Positions 1 through 8,377 of a DNA stretch of 64,000 nt are shown piece by piece. Positions within the stretch are counted from its first letter, which is position 1; every line of letters begins with the position of its first letter. Source of the stretch: Bacteroidota bacterium (GTDB lineage Bacteria > Bacteroidota > Bacteroidia > Bacteroidales > JAADJA01); contig JAHLKX010000007.1 of assembly GCA_020444515.1 (NCBI GenBank), forward strand, positions 186,001 through 250,000, written 5' to 3'. The notes below the pieces were generated by a model, which saw only the letters and a list, made by a program, of their open reading frames with translations, did not search any database and was not told the DNA's origin. The position numbers were made by a program, and so were the translations under genes.

Positions 1-156
1 ACCAACGCTGATAATAAAATAAACAATTCCAAAGCCGATGCTTAACATATTAACATTGAATATGTATATTAGAAGGGAGATTACGATGCTTAGTAATCCG
101 TATAAAGCACCTATTTTTAAAGAGTGAGTAAACAAAGCGATTTTTTGATTTTCCAT
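1..156 (-). CDS. DUF4199 family membrane protein, N-terminal part (cut by window start)
   Basis: This is the first 52 codons of a minus-strand gene whose end lies outside the window. It opens with MENQKIALFTHSLKIGALYG, followed by a hydrophobic helix and the start of a second one. That is the usual beginning of the small four-helix DUF4199 inner-membrane proteins of Bacteroidota. The frame is open throughout. A TATCTTTG promoter element lies 23 bp upstream, back to back with the SRP RNA promoter. The function of the family is unknown. The family call rests on the N-terminus alone. Confidence 0.6.
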   Translation of the reverse strand, partial: MENQKIALFTHSLKIGALYGLLSIVISLLIYIFNVNMLSIGFGIVYFIISVG

Positions 157-179
157 GGTATTTTAATTTAGTTCACTTG

Positions 180-187
180 CAAAGATA
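180..187 (-). promoter_or_regulatory. -7 promoter element of the DUF4199 gene
   Basis: On the minus strand the sequence reads TATCTTTG, an exact match to the Bacteroidota TAnnTTTG -7 element, 23 bp before the ATG. No clear -33 TTTG is visible. It diverges from the SRP RNA promoter. Confidence 0.5.
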
Positions 188-229
188 AAATTAATGCCAG
201 TTAATTTATGCACTGTGCTGGAATATTTG

Positions 230-237
230 TAATTTTG
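230..237 (+). promoter_or_regulatory. -7 promoter element of the SRP RNA gene
   Basis: TAATTTTG matches TAnnTTTG and ends 5 bases before the first base of the SRP RNA outer stem, which is the expected distance to the transcription start. The -33 box is not evident. Confidence 0.55.
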
Positions 238-240
238 CAG

Positions 241-346
241 TTGGGTAAGTCTTATACGACCAGCTCCCGCTGAATCCCCCCAGGACCGGAAGGTAGCAAG
301 GGTAGGCGGTTGTAGCGGTGCGATATAAGTAGCTTACCCTTTTTTA
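241..346 (+). ncRNA. ffs: Small bacterial signal recognition particle RNA (4.5S RNA)
   Basis: The apical domain carries the SRP RNA signature: CAGGACCGGAAGGTAGCAAG at 281-300, which includes the GGAA tetraloop and the asymmetric loop that binds the Ffh M domain. It is flanked by complementary CCGCTGAA and GGCGG strands. The outer helix is closed by GGGTAAG (243-249) and CTTACCC (333-339), giving a single hairpin of about 97 nt, the usual size of the short bacterial form. A T-run (340-346) directly after the stem ends transcription. Together with Ffh and FtsY, which are not in this window, it targets nascent membrane proteins. Confidence 0.95.
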
Positions 347-441
347 TTGAAACCAGGAAATTCTTGAATGGCCCTGGTAATTGAAGCCAAATGGGATACT
401 ATTTTTAATACTTTTATAATCTGAATCAAACCCTGCATAAT

Positions 442-3408
442 TTGGATTTATTGAATCGGTTTTGTTTGTCCCTTTTATCTGCCTGTTTAATTGCATTTAT
501 TTTTGTTACTGAGGTTCGGGCTCAATTCCCCTATCTCAATAATTATGTTGTGAATGATGGCTTACCCAGTTCCAGGATCTATGATATTGAGCAGGATTCA
601 TCAGGGTATATCTGGTTTGCTACTGAGAATGGAATATCACGTTATGATGGTTATGCTTTTCGAAATTTCACCAAGCCCCAAGGATTACCTTCTAATTCTG
701 TCATCAGGTTATTTCTTGACTATAAAGATCGCCTGTGGTATTTAACCTATCAAGGGGAAGTGGGGTATATTCAAAATGAAAAGATTTATGTGCATTGGAT
801 TAGTCATATTGACTCTCTTACAAATATCGTATTTTATGATCAAATCTATGTAGATACCAATGAGTCTATCTATTTGACTCCATTTACCGGAGGATTAATT
901 AAAATAATTGATGATAGCCTATATATTAGTGCCGTGCATGAACGAAATACCCAACCTTTATTTAATTATGCATTTTACTATCAAAAAAGGAAATTGGGAT
1001 TTATACTTGGATTTATAAATTTGAATGTTTCCGATGAAGATCAGTTCATCAATGATAATCCAGGATTTAATCTGTTCCAATTTGAAAATTTATCAGCCGA
1101 AAAAGCCAGCCTTTATCACAAAAATATTGTTCAGTTAGAAAGTGATTCATATCTTATATCTCTTGGAAGAGACCTGGTATTGATAAAAGACTCAAATGTT
1201 ATTTGGAAGCGGAAATTTGATCAGGAAATTGTTAAAATTAGCTTGGATCGTGAAAAAAATCTTTGGATTAGTACAAAATTTTCGGGAGTCTACATGTACA
1301 GGAATTATGATCTTGATACCGAACCCTTGCAATTCCTGAAGAACTATACAGTATCCGAAATATACCAGGATTTTGAAGGTAGTTTCTGGTTTTCAACGAC
1401 AGAAAATGGTGTTTTTTATGTTGCTTCTGTTCAGTTTATTAATTATGATCGACATTATTTAGGGATTTCAGATGGTGTAATACAATCATTGGTGTCAACT
1501 AATGGTGATTTGTTTTTTTCAACCAGTAATAGAGGTGTTTACAAAGCTAAATTATACGACACGAAATTAAAGCTATATCCTCATTTTAAAGTGGAGGGGA
1601 TAGTTAACTCAACGGTTACAGATTTATTGATTACTTCGGATGGTGAATTGTGGATTCCCTCGTCGCAATATTTAAGGTATGATCAATGGGGCCATAAAAT
1701 TCGTTTTGCAATTTCAAAAAATAAACACAATGGATATAGCCTGATTGAATTATTCGATGGCAGAATATTGCTGGGTGTGTCAAATGGATATTATGTTTAT
1801 GATAAGTCTGGCCTGATAGATCATTCATGGAATTATAATTTTAATATAAAGTCATTTGCTTTCACACAATCTGCAGACTCAATAGTCTGGATCGGTAGCA
1901 TTAATGGATTGTATGCAAATAAAAATGGGATTATCAGACCAGTTGAACCAGCCAGCGAAGTATTAAGCAGTCGGATTTCAGATCTCATATCCTATCAGGA
2001 TTTTCTGGTGATTGGTACCTTTGATAATGGCATGGCTATTTTTCAAAGAAAAAACAATAAAATTACCTATATCAATGAAACGGAAGGTTTGGCCAGTCAC
2101 CGTGTTAAAACACTGTTTATCGATCGTAATGATAGAATTTGGGTAGGCACCAACCAGGGTTTGAGTGAAATCAGCATTTTAGATTCGGATAGTTTAAGAT
2201 TTTCCATCCGGAATTTTACCATTTGGGATGGCCTTCCTTCCAATGAGATCAATGATATTGGACAGGCTGATAATGAAATCGTTTTAGCGACTGATGAAGG
2301 ACTGGTAAGGTTCGATCCGAATGAATTATCGCTTTCCCGGTATCTACCACAAGTTATTATTGAGTCGGTAAGCGTGAATGATTCAAAGAAAAATTTTCTG
2401 GACCAAAACCATGATTTTAATTTTGACCAGAATAATATTGAATTCGGTTTCAGACTTAAAAGTTTCAAAGATCCCCAAAAAGCAAGTTATCAATATAAAC
2501 TCGAAGGGTATGAAGAAGAATGGTTTTCAACCAGAAACACCTCCATTCGATATCCAAAACTGGACCCGGGTGCCTACCGTTTTGTGATCAAAGCAAAAAG
2601 CATGACAGGAATCTGGAGTGATATCCAAACCTATGATTTTAAAATTCGAAAACATATAACGCAGTTGTGGGCTTTCAGGATTCCTTTGATTATACTGGTG
2701 GCGACATTACTATTTTTAATCACCTATGTGATCATTTCTGGTTTTAGAAAAAGGGAGGATTTAAAACGGCAGGCTATTTTGGCAGAGCAAAAAGCGGTTC
2801 GCGCACAAATGAATCCACATTTCATTTTTAACTCCCTCAATTCCATCCAAAATTTCATTGTTGACAAAGATGAAAAAAATGCCAATTTTTATCTTGTATT
2901 GTTTTCTTCGCTTATCCGCAAGATTTTGGAAGCATCAAAAAAGAATTTTATTCCTTTGAAAGAAGAGATTGAAACCATTAAGTTATACCTTGAACTTGAA
3001 AAATTCAGATTTGATAAAAATTTTGACTTCTCAATTGAAATAGATAGTAGAATCAATCCAGATCAAATTTCCATTCCATCCCTATTGTTGCAACCCTACC
3101 TCGAAAATGCCATATGGCATGGCATTGTCCCAAAACAAAGCAAAGGGAAGCTGCAGGTTGAATTTAAACTGCACCAGGCTGGCTGGATGAAAATTTCCAT
3201 CACAGACGACGGAATAGGTAGGAAAAAGGCCGGCGAAATTAGTAAGCGAAGAAAACATCATCAACCTACCGGGATGAAAAATGTGGAGGAACGGTTGAGC
3301 CTTTTGAATAAACTGAATAAAACCAATATGCAAGTTAATGTTATTGATTTGTACAATGATCACAATGAGGCCAGCGGCACGCGTGTTGAATTCCTGATCG
3401 AGATTTAA
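442..3408 (+). CDS. Beta-propeller sensor histidine kinase, LytS/His_kinase type
   Basis: A 988-residue membrane sensor. A signal peptide (about 1-27, ending VRA) precedes repeated Reg_prop-type beta-propeller blades (GLPSSRIYDIEQDSSGYIWF is the first), then a Y_Y_Y-like domain (about 640-720), one transmembrane helix (about 743-765) and a cytoplasmic His_kinase domain. The motif NPHFIFNSLN places the phosphorylated His near residue 793. A HATPase region with NAIWHG near 890 follows. The start is TTG: there is no in-frame ATG between the upstream stop at 406 and the signal peptide, and TTG at 451 is an alternative. It is followed 85 bp later by a LytTR regulator, its likely partner. It lacks the fused AraC/receiver modules of hybrid two-component systems. 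The ligand is unknown. Confidence 0.88.
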   Translation: MDLLNRFCLSLLSACLIAFIFVTEVRAQFPYLNNYVVNDGLPSSRIYDIEQDSSGYIWFATENGISRYDGYAFRNFTKPQGLPSNSVIRLFLDYKDRLWYLTYQGEVGYIQNEKIYVHWISHIDSLTNIVFYDQIYVDTNESIYLTPFTGGLIKIIDDSLYISAVHERNTQPLFNYAFYYQKRKLGFILGFINLNVSDEDQFINDNPGFNLFQFENLSAEKASLYHKNIVQLESDSYLISLGRDLVLIKDSNVIWKRKFDQEIVKISLDREKNLWISTKFSGVYMYRNYDLDTEPLQFLKNYTVSEIYQDFEGSFWFSTTENGVFYVASVQFINYDRHYLGISDGVIQSLVSTNGDLFFSTSNRGVYKAKLYDTKLKLYPHFKVEGIVNSTVTDLLITSDGELWIPSSQYLRYDQWGHKIRFAISKNKHNGYSLIELFDGRILLGVSNGYYVYDKSGLIDHSWNYNFNIKSFAFTQSADSIVWIGSINGLYANKNGIIRPVEPASEVLSSRISDLISYQDFLVIGTFDNGMAIFQRKNNKITYINETEGLASHRVKTLFIDRNDRIWVGTNQGLSEISILDSDSLRFSIRNFTIWDGLPSNEINDIGQADNEIVLATDEGLVRFDPNELSLSRYLPQVIIESVSVNDSKKNFLDQNHDFNFDQNNIEFGFRLKSFKDPQKASYQYKLEGYEEEWFSTRNTSIRYPKLDPGAYRFVIKAKSMTGIWSDIQTYDFKIRKHITQLWAFRIPLIILVATLLFLITYVIISGFRKREDLKRQAILAEQKAVRAQMNPHFIFNSLNSIQNFIVDKDEKNANFYLVLFSSLIRKILEASKKNFIPLKEEIETIKLYLELEKFRFDKNFDFSIEIDSRINPDQISIPSLLLQPYLENAIWHGIVPKQSKGKLQVEFKLHQAGWMKISITDDGIGRKKAGEISKRRKHHQPTGMKNVEERLSLLNKLNKTNMQVNVIDLYNDHNEASGTRVEFLIEI

Positions 3409-3493
3409 TGCAATCTAAAAAGATTATTTCTTATATTTGAAGGTATGTTAATCCGAACCATTGCCTTATATGATATCGAATAATAAAAGTGCC

Positions 3494-4264
3494 ATGATTG
3501 ATGATTCTATTCAAACCGTTATTGTAGAGGATGAAGAGAGGAGTCAGGCTACTTTAATTAGATTGCTTGAGGAGTGCTGCCCTGAAGTTAAAATTATCAG
3601 CGTGGTTTCTAATGTTGCAGAGGCGATTGCTGCCATTGATGAATTTCAACCTGAAATGGTTTTTCTTGATATAGCACTCCCAGATGGCGATGGCTTCAAT
3701 GTGCTGGAGAATACTGCCTTTGATAATTTTGAAGTTGTTTTTGTGACAGCATATGATAAATATGCTATCCGTGCTTTTGAATTTTCTGCCTTGCATTATC
3801 TTTTAAAACCCATCAATCATCTGGAGTTGCAAAAAGCTATTCAACGCTATAAGGATAGAAAAAATACCGAAGAATTGAAATTTAATGAGCAATTGCAGAT
3901 TCTGAGAGAAAACATCAATAATGATCAACAAAAGCTCATCTTACCAACACTTCAGGGATATGAAATTATTTCATTAGAGGATGTTATTCGCTTTCAGGCC
4001 AGTCATAACTACACAGAGTGCTACCTGGTGAATGGTCAAAAAATTATTATATCAAAACCGCTTATCAATTTTGAAAATATCCTGACCGACCTTTTTTTCG
4101 TAAGGGTCCACAATAAACATTTGATCAATCTTAAGTTTGTCAAGAAATACATCAAAGGACAGGGTGGTTCGTTAAAGATGATTGATGATTCAGAGATCAA
4201 TGTTTCCAAAAGCCGGAAAAATGAATTTCTGGATAGGCTGAATAATTTTGCCAGGCATATTTGA
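3494..4264 (+). CDS. LytTR-family response regulator
   Basis: An N-terminal receiver domain (about 1-120) has the acidic VEDEE pocket and a phosphoacceptor Asp in VFLDIALPDGDG (about residue 59). It is followed by a LytTR DNA-binding domain (about 150-250) containing VRVHNKHLINL. LytTR proteins bind direct repeats in promoters. The gene directly follows the LytS-type kinase, so the two probably form one two-component system. The frame stays open upstream to TTG 3461 and ATG 3470. ATG 3494 was chosen because it places the receiver strand (IQTVIVEDE) at the normal distance from the N-terminus. Confidence 0.88.
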   Translation: MIDDSIQTVIVEDEERSQATLIRLLEECCPEVKIISVVSNVAEAIAAIDEFQPEMVFLDIALPDGDGFNVLENTAFDNFEVVFVTAYDKYAIRAFEFSALHYLLKPINHLELQKAIQRYKDRKNTEELKFNEQLQILRENINNDQQKLILPTLQGYEIISLEDVIRFQASHNYTECYLVNGQKIIISKPLINFENILTDLFFVRVHNKHLINLKFVKKYIKGQGGSLKMIDDSEINVSKSRKNEFLDRLNNFARHI

Positions 4265-4531
4265 TATATACTACCTGTCGATTCAGATAGGGCGCATTGT
4301 AAATTTAAAATTATTCCCGCATACATCAGGAGTGTTAAACGATATATGAATGATTATTCATAATGGTTCTGCTTTACTATTATGTATTTTGTGAGTTAAA
4401 TTATTTATCTCATAATTTTTTTGCATGGATAATTGAAAAGTGTATATGACAACTGTACATTGAAACAGGTCAGGTACCACAAAAAGTAAGTTATCTGGTC
4501 ATTATAACTTGAATACGTCTGTGATTTATAG

Positions 4532-4617
4532 TATAATTGCTGGTCGATCCTTCCTACCTATAAGTCAGAATCGACCTGAAATGTTAGTCCGGGCTTTCCA
4601 ACAGCCCGGATTTTTTT
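4532..4617 (+). ncRNA. Candidate small RNA with promoter-like box and terminator
   Basis: TATAATTG (4532-4539) is one base away from TAnnTTTG and has CTTG 20 bases upstream. It is followed by a first hairpin (GGTCGAT 4542-4548 with ATCGACC 4570-4576) and a second hairpin that is an intrinsic terminator. The product would be about 75 nt. No known RNA family was recognised. The transcript is inferred only from the order promoter, hairpin, terminator in a stretch without protein genes. Confidence 0.35.
4588..4617 (+). terminator. Intrinsic terminator
   Basis: TCCGGGCT (4588-4595) pairs perfectly with AGCCCGGA (4603-4610) across a 7-nt loop, followed by seven T. The nearest upstream protein gene ends more than 320 bp away, so it more likely ends a short local transcript. 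Confidence 0.8.
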
Positions 4618-4696
4618 ATCAAATTTTTTCTATTGTTAAAACACATAATATCAGGCCTATAGGGAGTTTGATAAATATAGTACTAAAAATAAATTG

Positions 4697-4737
4697 GTAC
4701 TATGTATTGCATAGTACTATTTTTTATATTATATTTG
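4697..4737 (+). promoter_or_regulatory. PadR-gene promoter with palindromic operator
   Basis: GTACTATG and CATAGTAC (4697-4704 and 4710-4717) form a perfect inverted repeat with a 5-bp spacer. This resembles the dyad operators of PadR repressors. A further half-like TAGTACTA lies just upstream at about 4678-4685. The -7 element TATATTTG is at 4730-4737, and ATTG at 4706-4709, inside the palindrome, is 20 bp upstream as a weak -33. Bound repressor would cover the -33 region, which suggests autoregulation. Confidence 0.6.
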
Positions 4738-4741
4738 CCGC

Positions 4742-5083
4742 ATGAATGCAGAAAAAACAAAAGCTCAGATGCGAAAAGGTGTTTTGGAGTATTGTATTCT
4801 TGCAATAATTTCCCAAAAAGAGGTGTATGCCTCCGATATCATTGAGCAGTTGAAAGAAGCGGAATTGATTGTGGTTGAGGGTACGCTTTACCCCTTGCTG
4901 ACAAGGCTTAAAAACGACCAATTGCTCAACTATCGTTGGGAAGAGTCCAAATCGGGACCACCTCGTAAATATTATTCCATTACAGATCAGGGTAGGGATT
5001 TTCTTAAAGAATTGAACAATACCTGGAAGGAAATGGTGGATTCGGTTAATCAACTAGCTGGTAATAAAACTTCAGAAAAATAA
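4742..5083 (+). CDS. PadR-family transcriptional repressor
   Basis: A 113-residue winged-helix protein of normal PadR length. The family hallmarks are visible: an N-terminal helix with LEYCILAII, then the wing region EGTLYPLLTRLKNDQLL and GPPRKYYSITDQGR. The C-terminal helix for dimerisation is short. PadR proteins repress their own operon and release DNA on ligand binding. The gene is followed 17 bp later by the PspC-domain membrane protein, a common Bacteroidota pair, so they form one transcription unit. The promoter carries a palindrome that is probably its own operator. ATG lies only 4 bases after the -7 element, so the transcript may be leaderless. Confidence 0.9.
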   Translation: MNAEKTKAQMRKGVLEYCILAIISQKEVYASDIIEQLKEAELIVVEGTLYPLLTRLKNDQLLNYRWEESKSGPPRKYYSITDQGRDFLKELNNTWKEMVDSVNQLAGNKTSEK

Positions 5084-5100
5084 TAAAATCAATATAAACT

Positions 5101-6849
5101 ATGAAAAAGACATTAACAGTAAATATAAGCGGAGTTGTATTTCACATTGATGAAGATGCATACAATGTCTTACACGACTATTTACAAAGTATTAAAAAGC
5201 ATTTTGCCAGGGAAGAAGGAGGAGATGAAATTGTATCGGATATCGAAGCCAGGATTGCTGAAATGTTGCGAGAAAGAATCGGAGATGAACGGCAGGTGAT
5301 TACCATTGATGATATTGAAGAAGTGATCAGGGTGATTGGCATGCCGGAAGAATTTGGTGAAGAATTTTCCAGTGAAACAGGATCTCAAGAGGGCACATTC
5401 AAAGGCAAAGCCCCAAAACGATTGTACCGCGACCCTGAGAATTCTATCCTGGGTGGTGTATGTGGTGGTCTTGGCGCGTATTTTCATACAGATCCGGTTT
5501 GGTTCAGACTGGCATTTGTCGTGCTTTCTATTCCCGGTATTGGATCCCCACTATTGGTATATGTCGTCCTCTGGATTGTCATTCCCGAGGCCAGAACGGC
5601 CGCCGAGCGATTGGAAATGAGGGGCGAAAGGGTAAATATATCCAACATTGAAAAATCGATCAAAGAGGAGATCAGCAACTTAAAAGATAAATTCAACGAG
5701 TTTACCAAAGAAGCTAAGCGAACTTATAAAAAAAAAAGCGCAGCACATAGACCCGATATTCAGCAGGTAGAAAGTGCTGTTCAACAGATGATCCATGTTT
5801 TCGTTCGGGTAGTTCTCATTTTTATAGGTTTTATCTTCTCTATTATCGGACTGGCATTAATCCTTTCTTTCCTGGTATTATTTTTTGGGTTGGGATATGA
5901 TTTTTTCGTTATTGATTCTGATGTTGCCTATGTTTCCATTAATAGATTGATCGATTTATTTGTCGGTTCTGTTGGCAGCAGTTTGCTTTTTCGTGCCAGT
6001 TTTCTCCTCATGATAGGCATACCCATCGCCATGTTGCTATATGCAGGCATTAAATTGATATTCAGGTTTGAGAGAACCCGCTACGTTGGCCTTGCTGCGC
6101 TCAATATATGGATCATTAGTATTCTTGTTTCTTCCTTTTACGGTTTTCGCATATTCAGAGACTTCAGCCATAAAGGATTTATTGAGGAGAAAACAAAAAT
6201 TGAAATTCCTGCAGGAAGAATATTAAATATTTCATCCAGATCAGACGATACCTTTGATCGAATTGTGAGATTCGGGGATTACATCGAAATTGATGAAACC
6301 AATGTTATGCTTACCTCGGATGAAAGACACCTTTTTTACGGTATTCCCCGTGTGGAATTTGTATGTAGTTCTGATAATACTTCAGAGTTCAGGTTATACT
6401 CTTATGCCCGGGGAAAGAGTACGCTTTTAGCAGAAGAAAGAGCTGGCCGGACACTTTACGAGTATGAGGTAACCAAAGGGAAAATCTCAATGGATCCTTA
6501 TTTTAAGCTACCATACCATGAAGTATGGCGTGAACAGGAACTAAATATCATGATTGTAGTTCCGGAAGGAACCATTTTACAGATTGGAGAAAATATGCGA
6601 CCCATTATCAATGATCATCGGCATTCCCCTTATCGATTAGCTGGTGGTACGTGGATAATGACAAAAAACGGACTGGAAGAAACAGAGTTCCAGCCACAGG
6701 ATGAGCCACCCATGAAGGAAGAAATTCATGAGATAGATCCTGTCAGAGATCTTCAACCCATCCAACATGATAGTTCTAAATCCATTACAGTGGTTGACTT
6801 TGTTTATGAAAATTTCCGTCAAATATTTCAATACGTTGTAGGAGCATAA
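5101..6849 (+). CDS. PspC-domain membrane protein
   Basis: A 582-residue protein. The first 90 residues form an acidic, helical HAAS-like region with DIEARIAEMLRERIGD. Residues about 105-165 are a PspC domain (RLYRDPENSILGGVCGGLG and two helices). Three or more further transmembrane segments lie between about 230 and 355, followed by a large C-terminal domain rich in beta strand. PspC proteins belong to envelope-stress responses. In Bacteroidota this architecture is regularly encoded behind a PadR repressor, as here. It probably senses or responds to membrane stress, but the mechanism is unknown. The reading frame is intact. Confidence 0.82.
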   Translation: MKKTLTVNISGVVFHIDEDAYNVLHDYLQSIKKHFAREEGGDEIVSDIEARIAEMLRERIGDERQVITIDDIEEVIRVIGMPEEFGEEFSSETGSQEGTFKGKAPKRLYRDPENSILGGVCGGLGAYFHTDPVWFRLAFVVLSIPGIGSPLLVYVVLWIVIPEARTAAERLEMRGERVNISNIEKSIKEEISNLKDKFNEFTKEAKRTYKKKSAAHRPDIQQVESAVQQMIHVFVRVVLIFIGFIFSIIGLALILSFLVLFFGLGYDFFVIDSDVAYVSINRLIDLFVGSVGSSLLFRASFLLMIGIPIAMLLYAGIKLIFRFERTRYVGLAALNIWIISILVSSFYGFRIFRDFSHKGFIEEKTKIEIPAGRILNISSRSDDTFDRIVRFGDYIEIDETNVMLTSDERHLFYGIPRVEFVCSSDNTSEFRLYSYARGKSTLLAEERAGRTLYEYEVTKGKISMDPYFKLPYHEVWREQELNIMIVVPEGTILQIGENMRPIINDHRHSPYRLAGGTWIMTKNGLEETEFQPQDEPPMKEEIHEIDPVRDLQPIQHDSSKSITVVDFVYENFRQIFQYVVGA

Positions 6850-6986
6850 TGCCTGGCATTTAAACTTGATAACCTTCGATAAAACCACTGGTTCATTAAT
6901 TAAACCCTTGCATTATTAAATGCCATTATTTAAATGGTATTAGAAATAATTGCTTCTTTGTATCTTAGCCGGAAATTTGGATCGGC

Positions 6987-7775
6987 TTGGAGCATATTAA
7001 AAATATTGTCCTGATTGGTGCGGGGAATGTTGCGACACATCTTGGCTATGCCCTTGAAAAGGGAGGGTTTCAAATTGTACAGGTTTATAGCAGAACGAAA
7101 GCTGCTGCTCAGAAACTGGCCGATGATCTGTATACGGATTTCACCACCGATCTGCATTCAATCAGGAAAGACGGAGACCTTTATATTATTTCTGTTCGTG
7201 ATAGTGCCGTTAAAAATATTGCTGAACAACTTCAAATAGCCCCAAACCCAGTTGTTCATACTTCAGGCTCACTTGATTTGGAAATCCTGAAACAGACCTC
7301 AGATAGAAGGGGTGTTTTTTATCCCTTACAAACGTTTTCTAAATCTCGCAATACCCAGTTTAAGACTATTCCGATATGCCTTGAGGCAAATTCTGAGGAA
7401 TTATTGGCAGAGCTGGAAAACATGGCCGGGAAAATATCTGATCATGTTCAGAGAATCAACACGGAACGCCGCAGGATATTGCACCTTGCTGCCGTATTTG
7501 CTTGTAATTTCCCGAATTTTATGTATACCATTGCTGAAGAAATTGTGGAGCAAGGAGATTTTAATTTTGATATTTTGCGACCACTAATTAAGGAAACGAC
7601 TGAAAAAATCATGATTAACCTGCCCATTGAATCACAAACGGGTCCTGCAATACGAAACGATCAGAACATCATGAACAAACATTTGGAAATGCTTCAAGCT
7701 TATCCGGCCTATCAAAAGTTATATGAAATGATAAGCCGTGAAATCCATGAAAATTCGAAAAAGGGATCCGAATAG
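6987..7775 (+). CDS. Rossmann-like/DUF2520 oxidoreductase
   Basis: A 262-residue protein. The N-terminal NAD(P)-binding fold has VLIGAGNVATHLG (about 7-20) and a second-strand YSRTKAAA that suggests NADP preference. The C-terminal DUF2520 helical domain begins near 150 (RRILHLAAVFACNFPNFMY). The family is related to pyrroline-5-carboxylate and ketopantoate reductases, but its substrate is not known. The start is TTG: the only in-frame codons after the stop at 6966 are non-ATG, and this TTG leaves the usual short lead to the first beta strand. It heads a cluster with the KdsC-like phosphatase, UbiA prenyltransferase and Maf, an arrangement often seen in Bacteroidota. Confidence 0.82.
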   Translation: MEHIKNIVLIGAGNVATHLGYALEKGGFQIVQVYSRTKAAAQKLADDLYTDFTTDLHSIRKDGDLYIISVRDSAVKNIAEQLQIAPNPVVHTSGSLDLEILKQTSDRRGVFYPLQTFSKSRNTQFKTIPICLEANSEELLAELENMAGKISDHVQRINTERRRILHLAAVFACNFPNFMYTIAEEIVEQGDFNFDILRPLIKETTEKIMINLPIESQTGPAIRNDQNIMNKHLEMLQAYPAYQKLYEMISREIHENSKKGSE

Positions 7776-7818
7776 TGATCCTAAAAATATTGATCAGACA
7801 AAAACAGAAATTCTTTAT

Positions 7819-8340
7819 ATGAGCCATTACAAAAGCGATTTAGGAAATATTACCACTTTCATATTTGATTATGATGGAGTCCTGACCGATGGGAATGTAA
7901 TCTTACAACCCGACGGGGAGGCCTTACGAACAGCCAATGTCAAAGATGGGTACGCCCTTCAGTTAGCGATCAAAATGGGTTACAATGTGGTGATAATTTC
8001 AGGGGGCCGCAGTCTTTCCATGAATAAACGTTTTGAAGCGTTGAAAATTAAGGATTATTACCTTGGCGTTGCTGATAAACTGGCGGTTTTTAAAAAGTAT
8101 ATTGCTGCCCATGATATTGATCCTCAACATGTACTTTATATGGGTGATGATTTACCTGACTATAAGGTCATGAAGGAGGTTGGGGTTCCCTGCTGTCCTG
8201 CCGATGCGTCCCCAGAAATTAAAGCCATTTCAAAATACATTTCGCATTTACCCGGTGGAAGAGGATGTGTGCGGGATGTTCTTGAACAAACGATGAAAAT
8301 TCAAGGGAAGTGGATGACCAGCGATGGATTTAGCTGGTAA
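7819..8340 (+). CDS. kdsC: KdsC-like HAD-IIIA phosphatase (3-deoxy-manno-octulosonate-8-phosphate phosphatase)
   Basis: A 173-residue single-domain HAD phosphatase of normal KdsC size. Motif I FDYDGVLTDG has both catalytic Asp residues. Motif II is the Ser in VIISGG, the Lys of KLAVFKKY serves as motif III, and motif IV is MGDDLPD. KdsC releases phosphate from KDO-8-P, giving KDO for the LPS core, in the cytoplasm as a tetramer. ATG 7819 was chosen over the upstream in-frame ATG 7738 because 7738 lies inside the preceding gene and would add a 27-residue charged leader not found in the family. The exact substrate could be another sugar phosphate. Confidence 0.82.
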   Translation: MSHYKSDLGNITTFIFDYDGVLTDGNVILQPDGEALRTANVKDGYALQLAIKMGYNVVIISGGRSLSMNKRFEALKIKDYYLGVADKLAVFKKYIAAHDIDPQHVLYMGDDLPDYKVMKEVGVPCCPADASPEIKAISKYISHLPGGRGCVRDVLEQTMKIQGKWMTSDGFSW

Positions 8341-8377
8341 GATTTTATAAAATCAGAATATTCCATGATATATACCC

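Larger units (their letters stand above)
4265..4741. other. Gene-free stretch of 477 bp
   Basis: No convincing protein gene is seen. The left half is AT-rich with nothing recognisable. The right half holds a possible small RNA ending in a strong terminator (4532-4617) and the palindromic operator and promoter of the PadR gene (4697-4737). A 78-codon open frame at 4509-4745 runs straight through the terminator and operator and is not credible. Confidence 0.6.

Noticed and set aside
4509..4745. Open frame of 78 codons before padR
   Set aside because: It runs through a strong terminator and the padR operator and promoter, and it overlaps the padR start. Its composition is not protein-like.
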